Assembly: GCA_964464625.1 (NCBI GenBank)
Contig: CAYXKD010000003.1
Span: forward strand, 34,374 to 98,373
Length of the DNA: 64,000 nt
Reading direction: 5' to 3'
Origin: JAAZIN01 sp964464625
GTDB taxonomy: Bacteria > Bacillota > Dethiobacteria > DTU022
The first letter of the stretch is position 1, and every line of letters starts with the position of its first letter. The notes under the pieces are model-generated. The model was given only the letters and a program-made list of their open reading frames with translations. It had not been told where the DNA came from and ran no database searches. Shown here one piece after another: positions 8,302-15,303 of the stretch. The translations under genes and the position numbers were made by a program.

Positions 8302-9933
8302 TTGTCCAGCCACAGCAAGTTTATCAGGGGTGCGGCCATACTGGCTGTGGCCGGAGTAGGCGTACGTTTTGTCGGCGCAGCAATGAAAATATTGCTTGTG
8401 GGAATCATCGGAGACGAAGGCATCGGGCTCTACCAGATGTCTTATCCAATTTACTCCACCCTGCTGGCTATCTCCACGGCGGGGATCCCTGTTGCTGTAT
8501 CCAAACTGGTTGCTGAAAATGTTACGGTAAAGGACTACCGCGGGGCAATGCGTGTTTTTCGCATGGCCCTGCTGATCCTGACCCTGACAGGGCTGGCCGT
8601 TGCCCTGTTTCTCTTTTTCTCGGCAGAAAGGATTGTCCAGATCCTGGACAGCGATCCCCGGGCAATTTTAGCGATTATGGCCATTGCTCCGGCAATTTTC
8701 TTTGTCACCATAATGTCGGCGCTGCGTGGTTTTTTTCAGGGACAGCAGTACATGCTTCCCACTGCCGCTTCCCAGGTGGTAGAACAGACAGGTAGGCTTG
8801 TTGTTTCACTGGCGCTGGCGATAGCCCTGCTCCCCCGGGGGCTGGAATATGCCGCAGCAGGCGCGGCTTTCGGCACGGCTGCCGGAGGCATTTTGGGGCT
8901 GCTTCTGCTCCTGCCTATTTACTATCTACGCCGCCCCGCATTCATGAAAAAGGTCCGGGCTCAGCCAGGAACGGAACCTGTGGCGGCGGGTAGGATTATC
9001 CGACATATTTTTGCGCTGGCCATACCCATCACTTTTGGTTCTCTCATTATGCCTCTTTTGAGCCTTATTGACTGGGCTATAGTTCCCAGCAGGTTGAAGG
9101 CGATTGGCTATGTTTATACAGAGGCTACGGCGCTCTTCGGCCAGCTTACGGGGATGGCCGGTTCGGTGGTCTATTTCCCCAACGTGGTCACCCTCGCCCT
9201 GAGCATGAGCCTGGTGCCGGCAATCTCTGAGGCGCTGGTTTTGCGGAACAAGGCATTGATCCGGAGCCGCTCTTCCGTTTCGATTAAGTTAACCACACTT
9301 TTCTCTCTGCCGGCGTCGGTGGGGCTATACCTGCTGGCAGAGCCGGTGATCGTGGTCTTATTCGGCCCTGAAAATGCCGGAGCGGGTTATGCCCTGGCTT
9401 ACCTGTCATGGTCGGTAATCCCCCTGGGGCTCTATGTATCGACAACGGGGATTTTACAGGGGCTGGGAAAGACGGTGACACCGGTTGTGAGCATGGCCCT
9501 GGGTGGAGCAGTGAAATCAATTCTGGCCTGGTACCTGACGGCTGTACCGGCACTGCATGTGGGCGGTGCTGCGCTGGCTTCGGTAATCGGTACCGGGGTG
9601 GCCGCAGTGCTGAATCTTTATGCCGTGGCCCACCATACTGGATGGCGCTTCCGAATAGTGGAGCTGGTTTTGCTTCCGGGATTTTGTGTGGCATTGATGG
9701 CGGCGGCGGTAAAATTGAGTTATCGTCTCTTCTTTTCCCTGGCTGAACCCCTTTTTTCCGCCAGGTTGGCCTGTAGCGCTGCTGTTTTCCCGGCAATTGT
9801 CATGGGGATTGCTGTTTACAGTGTTGCCTTGTTACTTACCGGCAGCCTCACGCGGGATGAACTGGAGCTGATTCCCCGTATCGGTCTGCGGCTGGCCGAA
9901 CTGGCGGGGCGGTGGAAACTGCTAAATAAGTGA
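8302..9933 (+). CDS. spoVB: SpoVB/MurJ-family lipid flippase
   Basis: A 543-residue polytopic membrane protein of the MOP/MviN-like superfamily with about 14 hydrophobic segments from residue 7 to 530. The N-terminus (KFIRGAAILAVAGVGVRFVG, then GDEGIGLYQMSYPIY) is that of the YabM/SpoVB branch, which is involved in moving lipid-linked precursors during spore cortex synthesis. It lies in the YabM position between spoVT and mazG. The start is TTG at 8302 after AAGGAAGG. Whether its substrate is lipid II or another lipid-linked sugar cannot be told from sequence. Confidence 0.85.
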   Translation: MSSHSKFIRGAAILAVAGVGVRFVGAAMKILLVGIIGDEGIGLYQMSYPIYSTLLAISTAGIPVAVSKLVAENVTVKDYRGAMRVFRMALLILTLTGLAVALFLFFSAERIVQILDSDPRAILAIMAIAPAIFFVTIMSALRGFFQGQQYMLPTAASQVVEQTGRLVVSLALAIALLPRGLEYAAAGAAFGTAAGGILGLLLLLPIYYLRRPAFMKKVRAQPGTEPVAAGRIIRHIFALAIPITFGSLIMPLLSLIDWAIVPSRLKAIGYVYTEATALFGQLTGMAGSVVYFPNVVTLALSMSLVPAISEALVLRNKALIRSRSSVSIKLTTLFSLPASVGLYLLAEPVIVVLFGPENAGAGYALAYLSWSVIPLGLYVSTTGILQGLGKTVTPVVSMALGGAVKSILAWYLTAVPALHVGGAALASVIGTGVAAVLNLYAVAHHTGWRFRIVELVLLPGFCVALMAAAVKLSYRLFFSLAEPLFSARLACSAAVFPAIVMGIAVYSVALLLTGSLTRDELELIPRIGLRLAELAGRWKLLNK

Positions 9934-9942
9934 GGTGACTTA

Positions 9943-11103
9943 ATGGGTACAATTGTGATCATCGGGCTGGGGCCTGGAAGCCCCCATCATCTTACTGCAG
10001 CGGCAAAGCGGGCGCTTCGCCGCAGTAAGCCTCTTTATTTTCAGGATGGGGGACATCCTGCGGCCCGTTACTGCCGGGAGCGGGGTTTGCGCTTTCACAG
10101 CCTCGACCGCTTTGCCGCGACGTCGCGGGTTGCTCTCTCCATCCTCTTATCTGCTGCTGCACGGCACTTGCGGATTGGATACGCTGTTCCCGGAAACCCT
10201 CTAGAGGGAAACTCTATGGTCAGAAAGCTGTCATGCCGGGCACCGGCATGGGGGCACCGGATTAGAATTATTCCCGGAATCTCTCTTGCCGTACCAGGAA
10301 AAAATAGATCTTTGCAGCGTCTAGAAAGGATCATGACCCTGTTGCGTTCACCCCGGGGTTGCCCCTGGGATCGCCGACAGACTCACCACAGTTTGCGGGG
10401 CTGTCTCATTGAAGAGGCCTATGAGGTAATCGCTGCCATAGAAAGGAAGGACGTTGTTGCGCTGGAGGAGGAGTTGGGGGATCTTCTGCTGCAAATTATT
10501 TTTCACAGCGAAATCGCCCGCGAGGAGGGTTTTTTTGATCTTAATGCCGTGATTGAAGGACTCATTGACAAGCTGATACGCCGGCACCCCCATGTATTTG
10601 GAGCAGCCAGGGAAACAACACTCGCCGGTGCGGCTGTGCGCTGGGAAGAGGTCAAGGATCTGGAAAGGGGTAAAGGCGAGGCAGGCCGCATGCAGGTCGA
10701 TCCCGCCTTGCCTGCATTGCTCCGCGCATATAAAGTCCAGCAGCGGGCGGCGGCTTTCGGCTTTGATTGGCCTTCGCTGGAAGGCGCAGTGGAGAAATTG
10801 AAAGAAGAAGCGGCTGAACTGGAAGATGCATATAGCCTGGGGGTTTCGGACAGAATAGAAGAAGAATATGGGGATTTTCTCTTTGCTGCAGTCAATGTGG
10901 CTCGTTTTCTAAAGATAAACCCTGAACTGGCTCTGGGAAAAGCATTGCAAAAATTTCTTGCCCGTTTTTCTCACATCTCTTCCCAGGCAGCCAAAAAAAA
11001 CCGGTCTATTAACAGCTTTTCATTGGAAGAAATGGACAGGTGGTGGGAAGAGGCGAAAATAAAGGAAATAACAGCTAAAAAGCAGGAATCATCATCGCAA
11101 TAG
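9943..11103 (+). CDS. mazG: MazG-type NTP pyrophosphohydrolase with truncated methylase domain
   Basis: YabN-like fusion of 386 residues, against about 490 in Bacillus. Residues 1-125 are the start of a tetrapyrrole-methylase fold (GLGPGSPHHLT at 8-18, AVPGNPLEGN near 86-95, IIPGISL near 111-117). The sequence then jumps straight into MazG domain 1 (GCPWDRRQTH, IEEAYEV, EEELGDLLLQ), so about 100 residues of the methylase are missing. MazG domain 2 follows (KEEAAELEDA, EEEYGDFLFA). Both MazG domains keep their EExxE/ExxD metal ligands, so nucleotide hydrolysis is probably intact while methylation is not. It is preceded by GAGGTG and followed 53 bases later by hup. Confidence 0.9.
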   Translation: MGTIVIIGLGPGSPHHLTAAAKRALRRSKPLYFQDGGHPAARYCRERGLRFHSLDRFAATSRVALSILLSAAARHLRIGYAVPGNPLEGNSMVRKLSCRAPAWGHRIRIIPGISLAVPGKNRSLQRLERIMTLLRSPRGCPWDRRQTHHSLRGCLIEEAYEVIAAIERKDVVALEEELGDLLLQIIFHSEIAREEGFFDLNAVIEGLIDKLIRRHPHVFGAARETTLAGAAVRWEEVKDLERGKGEAGRMQVDPALPALLRAYKVQQRAAAFGFDWPSLEGAVEKLKEEAAELEDAYSLGVSDRIEEEYGDFLFAAVNVARFLKINPELALGKALQKFLARFSHISSQAAKKNRSINSFSLEEMDRWWEEAKIKEITAKKQESSSQ

Positions 11104-11156
11104 CGAAGTAGCAACAGCGAGGCATGATGATTTTAATTAACTTAGGAGGTTACGCG

Positions 11157-11429
11157 ATGAACAAATCAGATCTAATTGTTACGGTTTCAGAAAAAACCGA
11201 AATGGCAAAAAAAGATGTGGAGAAAATAGTTAATGCAGTAATTGAAAGCATTATTGATACTGTGAAGAGTGATGAAAAAGTGCAGCTCGTAGGTTTCGGG
11301 ACATTTGAGAGAAGGTACCGGGCTGAGCGCCAGGGCCGGAATCCAGCCACAAACGAAGAGATCACCATCCCGGCGCTGTATGTGCCTGTATTCAAGGCGG
11401 GTAAGGCGTTCAGGGATAAAGTAAAGTAA
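11157..11429 (+). CDS. hup: DNA-binding protein HU
   Basis: A 90-residue histone-like protein. It shows the helical N-terminus (MNKSDLIVTVSEKTEMAKKD), the beta-arm entry GFGTFERRYRAERQGRNP and the C-terminal VPVFKAGKAFRDKV of the HU family. I chose ATG 11157 because TTAGGAGGT lies directly upstream and the family starts with MNKxDLI; an upstream in-frame ATG at 11124 would add 11 unrelated residues. In Bacillus the gene at this place is yabO (rqcP); I see no S4-domain gene here. Confidence 0.96.
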   Translation: MNKSDLIVTVSEKTEMAKKDVEKIVNAVIESIIDTVKSDEKVQLVGFGTFERRYRAERQGRNPATNEEITIPALYVPVFKAGKAFRDKVK

Positions 11430-11465
11430 CTGCCATTGCCTGTAAAATTAAGTGTATTTTGGAGG

Positions 11466-11490
11466 GCCGTCGCATAAGAAGACGGCTTTC
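11466..11490 (+). terminator. Terminator-like hairpin after hup
   Basis: GCCGTC (11466-11471) pairs with GACGGC (11481-11486) around a 9-base loop, followed by TTTCCT. The T-run is short, so efficiency is doubtful. Confidence 0.5.
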
Positions 11491-11563
11491 CTGATCATAG
11501 TATATTTATTTCAGGCCGGGGAAAATATAGAGAGGAGCCAAATTTAAAAAGTGGTGAAAGTAA

Positions 11564-12520
11564 ATGCTTCCTTCTCAAAAAGTGGCCGTGCTGCTCCTAT
11601 GCGCTTCTTTAATTCTTTGCCCCGGTTGCCGGCGAAAACAGGAGGTTGAACCGCCGCCGCTCCCCGGGGCTCTTAAGGAGTATCAGGGCCGGGAGCCCCG
11701 GTTGAGAGTATATCAGCATGAAACAGGTGAAGTTGTAGAAATGGACTTTGAGGAATACATTGCCGGAGTAGTGGCCGCAGAGATGGATCCGGAATGGCCT
11801 GAGAGTGCACTGGGTGCTCAGGCTATCATTGCCCGCAGCTTTACCCTTCAAAAAATCAAAGAGAACGGCGGATTCCCTCAGCGCGATGCCCATGCTTCAA
11901 CGGATTTCAAAGAATTTCAGGCTTACAGTGCCGCCAGGATCAATGAATCTGTTATAAAAGCAGTGGAGAACACCAGGGGCCGTGTTGCCCTTAACAATGG
12001 GGACTATATCAGGGGCTGGTTTCATGCCTATGCCGGACCCCGGACTGCGTTGGCAGATGAGGGGCTGGAGCATGAAGGGGGCAACCCCCCTTATATTCAG
12101 ATTGTAAACAGTCCGGCGGAAGATATCATCCCCGGAAGTGAAAAAAACTGGAGCGCTTCTTTTCCCCTGGCCAGGGTTCAACAGGCGGTGCAGGAGATCA
12201 CCGGGGAGGACCCCGGAACCGTTGAGAGCATAGTGATCAGCGAAAAAGGGCCTTCGGGAAGGGCGACTAAGATTAAAATCAACGAGACTGAGGCTCCTGC
12301 CCCTGCGCTAAGACTGGCTCTGGGGAGCACAGAGATGCGTTCCACCTTTATCGACGAAATCGAGATAGGAGAGGGAGGGCTTTACCTGACCGGCACCGGT
12401 TATGGACACGGTGTGGGCATGTGCCAGTGGGGGGCACGGGCGCTTGCCGAAAAAGGGCGCACTCCCGATGAAATCGTCAACTATTTCTACCGCGATATCA
12501 CCCTGGCTGAAGTATGGTAG
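11564..12520 (+). CDS. SpoIID/LytB-domain lipoprotein
   Basis: A 318-residue exported protein. Residues 8-20 are a hydrophobic signal ending at a likely lipobox Cys22 (LCPGC). The rest is a SpoIID domain: VVEMDFEEYIAGVVAAEM (about 57-74), ALGAQAIIARSFTL, and the C-terminal signature GTGYGHGVGMCQWGARALA (near 276-294). SpoIID is a lytic transglycosylase acting on denuded glycan strands during engulfment. This copy is not in the usual spoIID locus (next to murA or spoIIIM), so it may be a paralogue or the relocated sporulation enzyme. The start ATG 11564 has GTGGTGAAAG upstream, a weak site. Confidence 0.85.
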   Translation: MLPSQKVAVLLLCASLILCPGCRRKQEVEPPPLPGALKEYQGREPRLRVYQHETGEVVEMDFEEYIAGVVAAEMDPEWPESALGAQAIIARSFTLQKIKENGGFPQRDAHASTDFKEFQAYSAARINESVIKAVENTRGRVALNNGDYIRGWFHAYAGPRTALADEGLEHEGGNPPYIQIVNSPAEDIIPGSEKNWSASFPLARVQQAVQEITGEDPGTVESIVISEKGPSGRATKIKINETEAPAPALRLALGSTEMRSTFIDEIEIGEGGLYLTGTGYGHGVGMCQWGARALAEKGRTPDEIVNYFYRDITLAEVW

Positions 12521-12566
12521 CTGGGGGTGATAAGTAAACGGGGAACTGAATTCCAATCAGGTTTAA

Positions 12567-13238
12567 CTATTCGAAAAAGACTGCAGCAGGTTCTTCCGGT
12601 GAAAGAACGCGGTTGCCTTGCAGCACTCGCATGCTGTCGCCGGAGATCTCATCTATAAGCAGTATCCTGCCTGCGACTTTTCCAAACTCATATTTAATAT
12701 CAATGAGCTCCAGATCTTTTGATGCAAGCTCTTTTTTGATCAGAGCGGTAGCCCGTCGGGCTGTCTCTTCCATATATTCCGTTTCCGAGGGAGATGCGAT
12801 CTTCAGTGCCGCTATAACTGCAACGGTAGCAGGCGGATCGCCGCGTTCATCGTCTTTTAAGGTAAATTCCACCAGTGAGGACAGGGGCTGGCCCTTTACT
12901 GCATACTTACCGTAACGGCGCAAAAAGCTGCCCCAGGCTTTTTCCCGGCAGATTACCTCCAGGTTGAACGAGCGGGTTTTTTTCACCAGGAGACAGTTTT
13001 CATCAGAACCGGGACCAATGTAATGTGTGGGAATGCCCGCCAGCTCTAGCAATTCAAAAAAATAAGCTGAAAGGCGCAGCGATGCACCGCCCTTCCCGGC
13101 AAGACTGCCCACCACCTCATTGCCGCCCGGATCGGGGCTTACGTCTGAACCGGTTATACTGTCCTTGAAATAGAGCACAAGCTTCTCCTCTGAAAATTGA
13201 TAGACATCTTTTGTTTTTCCTCGATAAAGCAGCTTCAA
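12567..13238 (-). CDS. purC: SAICAR synthetase
   Basis: Phosphoribosylaminoimidazole-succinocarboxamide synthase, step 7-8 of purine synthesis. The 223 residues show the family landmarks YRGKTKDVYQ at the N-terminus, FNLEVICREKAWGSFLRRYG, and DLELIDIKYEFGK with DEISGDSMR near the C-terminus. It starts with TTG at 13238 behind AAAGGAGG. The gene stands alone, on the opposite strand to its sporulation neighbours and without other pur genes, between the spoIID-like gene and yabP. No frameshift is visible, so it should be functional. Confidence 0.93.
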   Translation of the reverse strand: MKLLYRGKTKDVYQFSEEKLVLYFKDSITGSDVSPDPGGNEVVGSLAGKGGASLRLSAYFFELLELAGIPTHYIGPGSDENCLLVKKTRSFNLEVICREKAWGSFLRRYGKYAVKGQPLSSLVEFTLKDDERGDPPATVAVIAALKIASPSETEYMEETARRATALIKKELASKDLELIDIKYEFGKVAGRILLIDEISGDSMRVLQGNRVLSPEEPAAVFFE

Positions 13239-13364
13239 CTGGTTCCATCCTCCTTTCCTAACCCGGGTAAAACTTTTTTCGCTACAGAGATGGCTAATCC
13301 TGCTGGCAGCTTGCCCATTTTTAAGAGTTGTAACCGGAGATGTCGTCTCTTATAACCTTTATGA

Positions 13365-13391
13365 CATAAAGCTGGTACATACTCATATAAT
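13365..13391 (+). promoter_or_regulatory. Possible sigma-E promoter of yabPQ
   Basis: CATAAA at 13365-13370 and CATATAAT at 13384-13391 (one mismatch to the sigma-E -10 CATACAMT) with a 13-base spacer. yabP is sigma-E dependent in B. subtilis. The -35 match is weak. Confidence 0.3.
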
Positions 13392-13430
13392 AAAGTGACA
13401 AAAAAGAGGCTGCAGGGGAGGAGAGGGCAG

Positions 13431-13721
13431 GTGGAGGAAAAATATAGTTTTCGCAGTGGTCAGCACCGGCTCGTTATTGATAACAGAGAGCAAACCGAGG
13501 TTACAGGTGTTGTTCATGTGGATAGCTTTGATGATGAAGAGGTAATCATGGAGACAGAACTGGGACTGCTGGCGGTGCGCGGTGAAAATTTGCACATCAA
13601 GCATCTAAACCTGGATCAGGGTGAGCTCTCCATTGAAGGCTATGTTCTGGAGATAGCCTATGCAGAAGAGAAAAGAACGCGCGCCCGCGGGAAAAATCTT
13701 TTGGAGAGGCTTTTCAGGTAA
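13431..13721 (+). CDS. yabP: Sporulation protein YabP
   Basis: A 96-residue member of the YabP/YqfC family needed in the mother cell for spore coat and cortex assembly (known from Bacillus). The conserved core is HRLVIDNREQTEVTGVVHVD, SFDDEEVIMET, GLLAVRGENLHIKHLNLDQG. I chose GTG at 13431 because GGGGAGGAGAGG precedes it at the right distance. An upstream GTG at 13395 would add twelve basic residues and has no ribosome site. Its TAA overlaps the yabQ ATG by one base, so the two are translationally coupled. Confidence 0.9.
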   Translation: MEEKYSFRSGQHRLVIDNREQTEVTGVVHVDSFDDEEVIMETELGLLAVRGENLHIKHLNLDQGELSIEGYVLEIAYAEEKRTRARGKNLLERLFR

Positions 13722-14161
13722 TGCCGGTTCTTTCCGTCCACTCTGAAGCAGTTCAGCAGTTCATTGTTTTTTTGGAAGCGTTTGTACTGGGGATGATCTG
13801 CGCATTTGCGTACGACCTTTACCGGTCAGTACGGGTTCAATTCAGGCGGCTTCCCTTCGCGGCTTCTTTTATTGGTGATTGTTTTTTCTGGCTTGTCGCC
13901 GCTGCAGCTACGGTTTTATTTCTTTTTTACCGGCGGTGGGGTGAGATCTACGCTTATACTTATGGTGGTCTGGCCGGCGGTTTCATCTTCTATTTTTATT
14001 ATTTCAGCAATATTTTGTTTCCCTTATGGCAAAAAGGCTTCGCCTTTCTGTTTCGGCCGTGGCAATTCCACGCCAGGGCTTCCAACAGAGAGTTTACAGA
14101 GAAAAAAGTGGGAAGAAACATCCGCGGATGCAGGATCTTTCACCCCTTCTGGCGAAAATAA
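13721..14161 (+). CDS. yabQ: Spore cortex biosynthesis protein YabQ
   Basis: A 146-residue membrane protein with hydrophobic stretches near residues 10-32, 48-70 and 78-100 and a basic C-terminal tail. The N-terminal FLEAFVLGMICAFAYDLYRS and CFFWLVAAAATVLFLF are typical of YabQ, which localises to the spore outer membrane and is needed for cortex in Bacillus. It sits between yabP (one-base overlap) and divIC, the usual order. Confidence 0.9.
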   Translation: MPVLSVHSEAVQQFIVFLEAFVLGMICAFAYDLYRSVRVQFRRLPFAASFIGDCFFWLVAAAATVLFLFYRRWGEIYAYTYGGLAGGFIFYFYYFSNILFPLWQKGFAFLFRPWQFHARASNREFTEKKVGRNIRGCRIFHPFWRK

Positions 14162-14195
14162 GATCTAGTCGAAATCTTTTGATCCCCAGAGGGAT

Positions 14196-14537
14196 GTGGT
14201 TTTCATCAGGAGAAGGGAGAAAGGTTCAGGGGGAAGGGTAACCCCTTTTCCCCGCCGCAAGCAGCGCAGCTATGGTATTTTCAAGCTTATAGCCATGGCG
14301 GGAGCGATTTTACTTTGTTTTTTTACGCTTGTGATAGCTGTACAGGCCTTTCAATATAACCGCTTGCTCAAAAAACTGGAATCAGCGGAATTTAAACTTG
14401 ATGAATACGAATCCCGCAATGAAAAGATTTCCGAAGAGATCGCCCGGCTGCATGAACCAGGCTATATCGAGATACTGGCTCGCAAATTGTTGGGCCTGGT
14501 TCGTCCCGGTGAGATTGTTTTTCAGCTAGAGGATTGA
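14196..14537 (+). CDS. divIC: DivIC/FtsL-type septum formation initiator
   Basis: A 113-residue bitopic division protein: basic cytoplasmic tail (1-27), one membrane segment (about 30-51, AMAGAILLCFFTLVIAV), then an extracytoplasmic coiled coil (about 55-90) and the family ending (YIEILARKLLGLVRPGEIVF). It joins DivIB and FtsL at the septum. GTG 14196 is the only standard start in frame and has a poorly spaced AGAGGG before it. It follows yabQ as in Bacillus. Confidence 0.9.
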   Translation: MVFIRRREKGSGGRVTPFPRRKQRSYGIFKLIAMAGAILLCFFTLVIAVQAFQYNRLLKKLESAEFKLDEYESRNEKISEEIARLHEPGYIEILARKLLGLVRPGEIVFQLED

Positions 14538-14561
14538 CAAAGGATTCGAAAAAGTTATAAT
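14534..14561 (+). promoter_or_regulatory. Consensus sigma-A promoter
   Basis: TTGACA at 14534-14539, 16-base spacer, TATAAT at 14556-14561. Both boxes match the consensus exactly. It overlaps the end of divIC and should drive the S1-domain gene at 14608 independently of the upstream operon. Confidence 0.8.
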
Positions 14562-14607
14562 ATCTTTAGGCTTAAGTTAGTATTAGCAAGGAGGATTTTC
14601 TAGCGGT

Positions 14608-14997
14608 ATGCCCGTAGAGGTAGGCAGCATCGTGGAAGGGGTGGTCACCGGGATCACTAATTTTGGTGCTTTTGTAACCTTGCCCGGAGGGGAAACTGGT
14701 CTGGTGCATATATCAGAAGTTGCCAACTCCTATGTCAAGGATATCCATGACCATCTGAAGAAGTCTGATCCAGTGAGAGTTAAGGTTCTTTCTGTTGACG
14801 GCAGCGGTAAAATCGGGCTTTCCATAAGGCAGGCTGTTGCCGGCTATAGTGCCCGCAGTTATCGCAGGGAAGATCGAGCCTCTTTTGAAGACAAACTTGC
14901 CCGCTTTATGAAAGAGAGCGATGAACGGCTGCAAGATTTAAAAAGGAATACTGAATCAAAAAGAGGCGGCCGGGGGACATATCGGGAGGCTTATTAA
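14608..14997 (+). CDS. S1 RNA-binding domain protein (YabR-like)
   Basis: A 129-residue protein. Residues 1-72 are a single S1 domain (VGSIVEGVVTGITNFGAFV, GLVHISEVAN, KIGLSIRQA); the rest is a charged, low-complexity tail rich in Arg/Lys/Glu. The position between divIC and spoIIE is that of B. subtilis yabR, and the domain resembles general stress protein 13. Likely role is RNA or ribosome binding; the exact target is unknown. ATG at 14608 follows AAGGAGG. A strong promoter of its own suggests vegetative expression. Confidence 0.88.
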   Translation: MPVEVGSIVEGVVTGITNFGAFVTLPGGETGLVHISEVANSYVKDIHDHLKKSDPVRVKVLSVDGSGKIGLSIRQAVAGYSARSYRREDRASFEDKLARFMKESDERLQDLKRNTESKRGGRGTYREAY

Positions 14998-15023
14998 AGA
15001 AAAATATTTATGTAATGATCTTT

Positions 15024-15060
15024 ATAAAGGCGGCGGATAAAGCAGCCTTTATTTATTTTG
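15024..15060 (+). terminator. Rho-independent terminator 1 after the S1-domain gene
   Basis: ATAAAGGC (15024-15031) pairs perfectly with GCCTTTAT (15045-15052) around a 13-base loop and is followed by TTATTTTG. Confidence 0.65.
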
Positions 15061-15073
15061 CACAGTTTTGCAG

Positions 15074-15097
15074 AATACCCGGAAGGGTATTTTTTTA
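15074..15097 (+). terminator. Rho-independent terminator 2 before spoIIE
   Basis: AATACCC (15074-15080), GGAA tetraloop, GGGTATT (15085-15091), then an unbroken T-run. It is the second terminator in 75 bases and isolates spoIIE from upstream transcription. The rest of the 306-base gap (14998-15303) holds the spoIIE promoter region and no gene. Confidence 0.85.
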
Positions 15098-15210
15098 TTT
15101 TCTTATTTCGATTTGAATGGACCCCTGTTGCCATAAATAAAAGAGTTGCTTGCGGCATTCTCATCCAGACATTGCCGGGAACAGCGATTAATCGTTGAGC
15201 GGTATCTATA

Positions 15211-15278
15211 ATTGTCGTAAAAAAAATTTTCTTTCACTACGGATTGTGACATACATTTCAGAGGAGCCCCTTTATAAT
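15211..15278 (+). promoter_or_regulatory. Candidate Spo0A-controlled spoIIE promoter
   Basis: TATAAT at 15273-15278 has GTGACA at 15246-15251, a spacer of 21 bases. This is the abnormal spacing of the B. subtilis spoIIE and spoIIG promoters, which need Spo0A. A 0A-box-like TTGTCGTAA (consensus TTGTCGAA) lies at 15212-15220, about 26 bases above the -35. Found by eye. Confidence 0.5.
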
Positions 15279-15303
15279 CAGGATACCGGGACCACGGAGG
15301 AGG

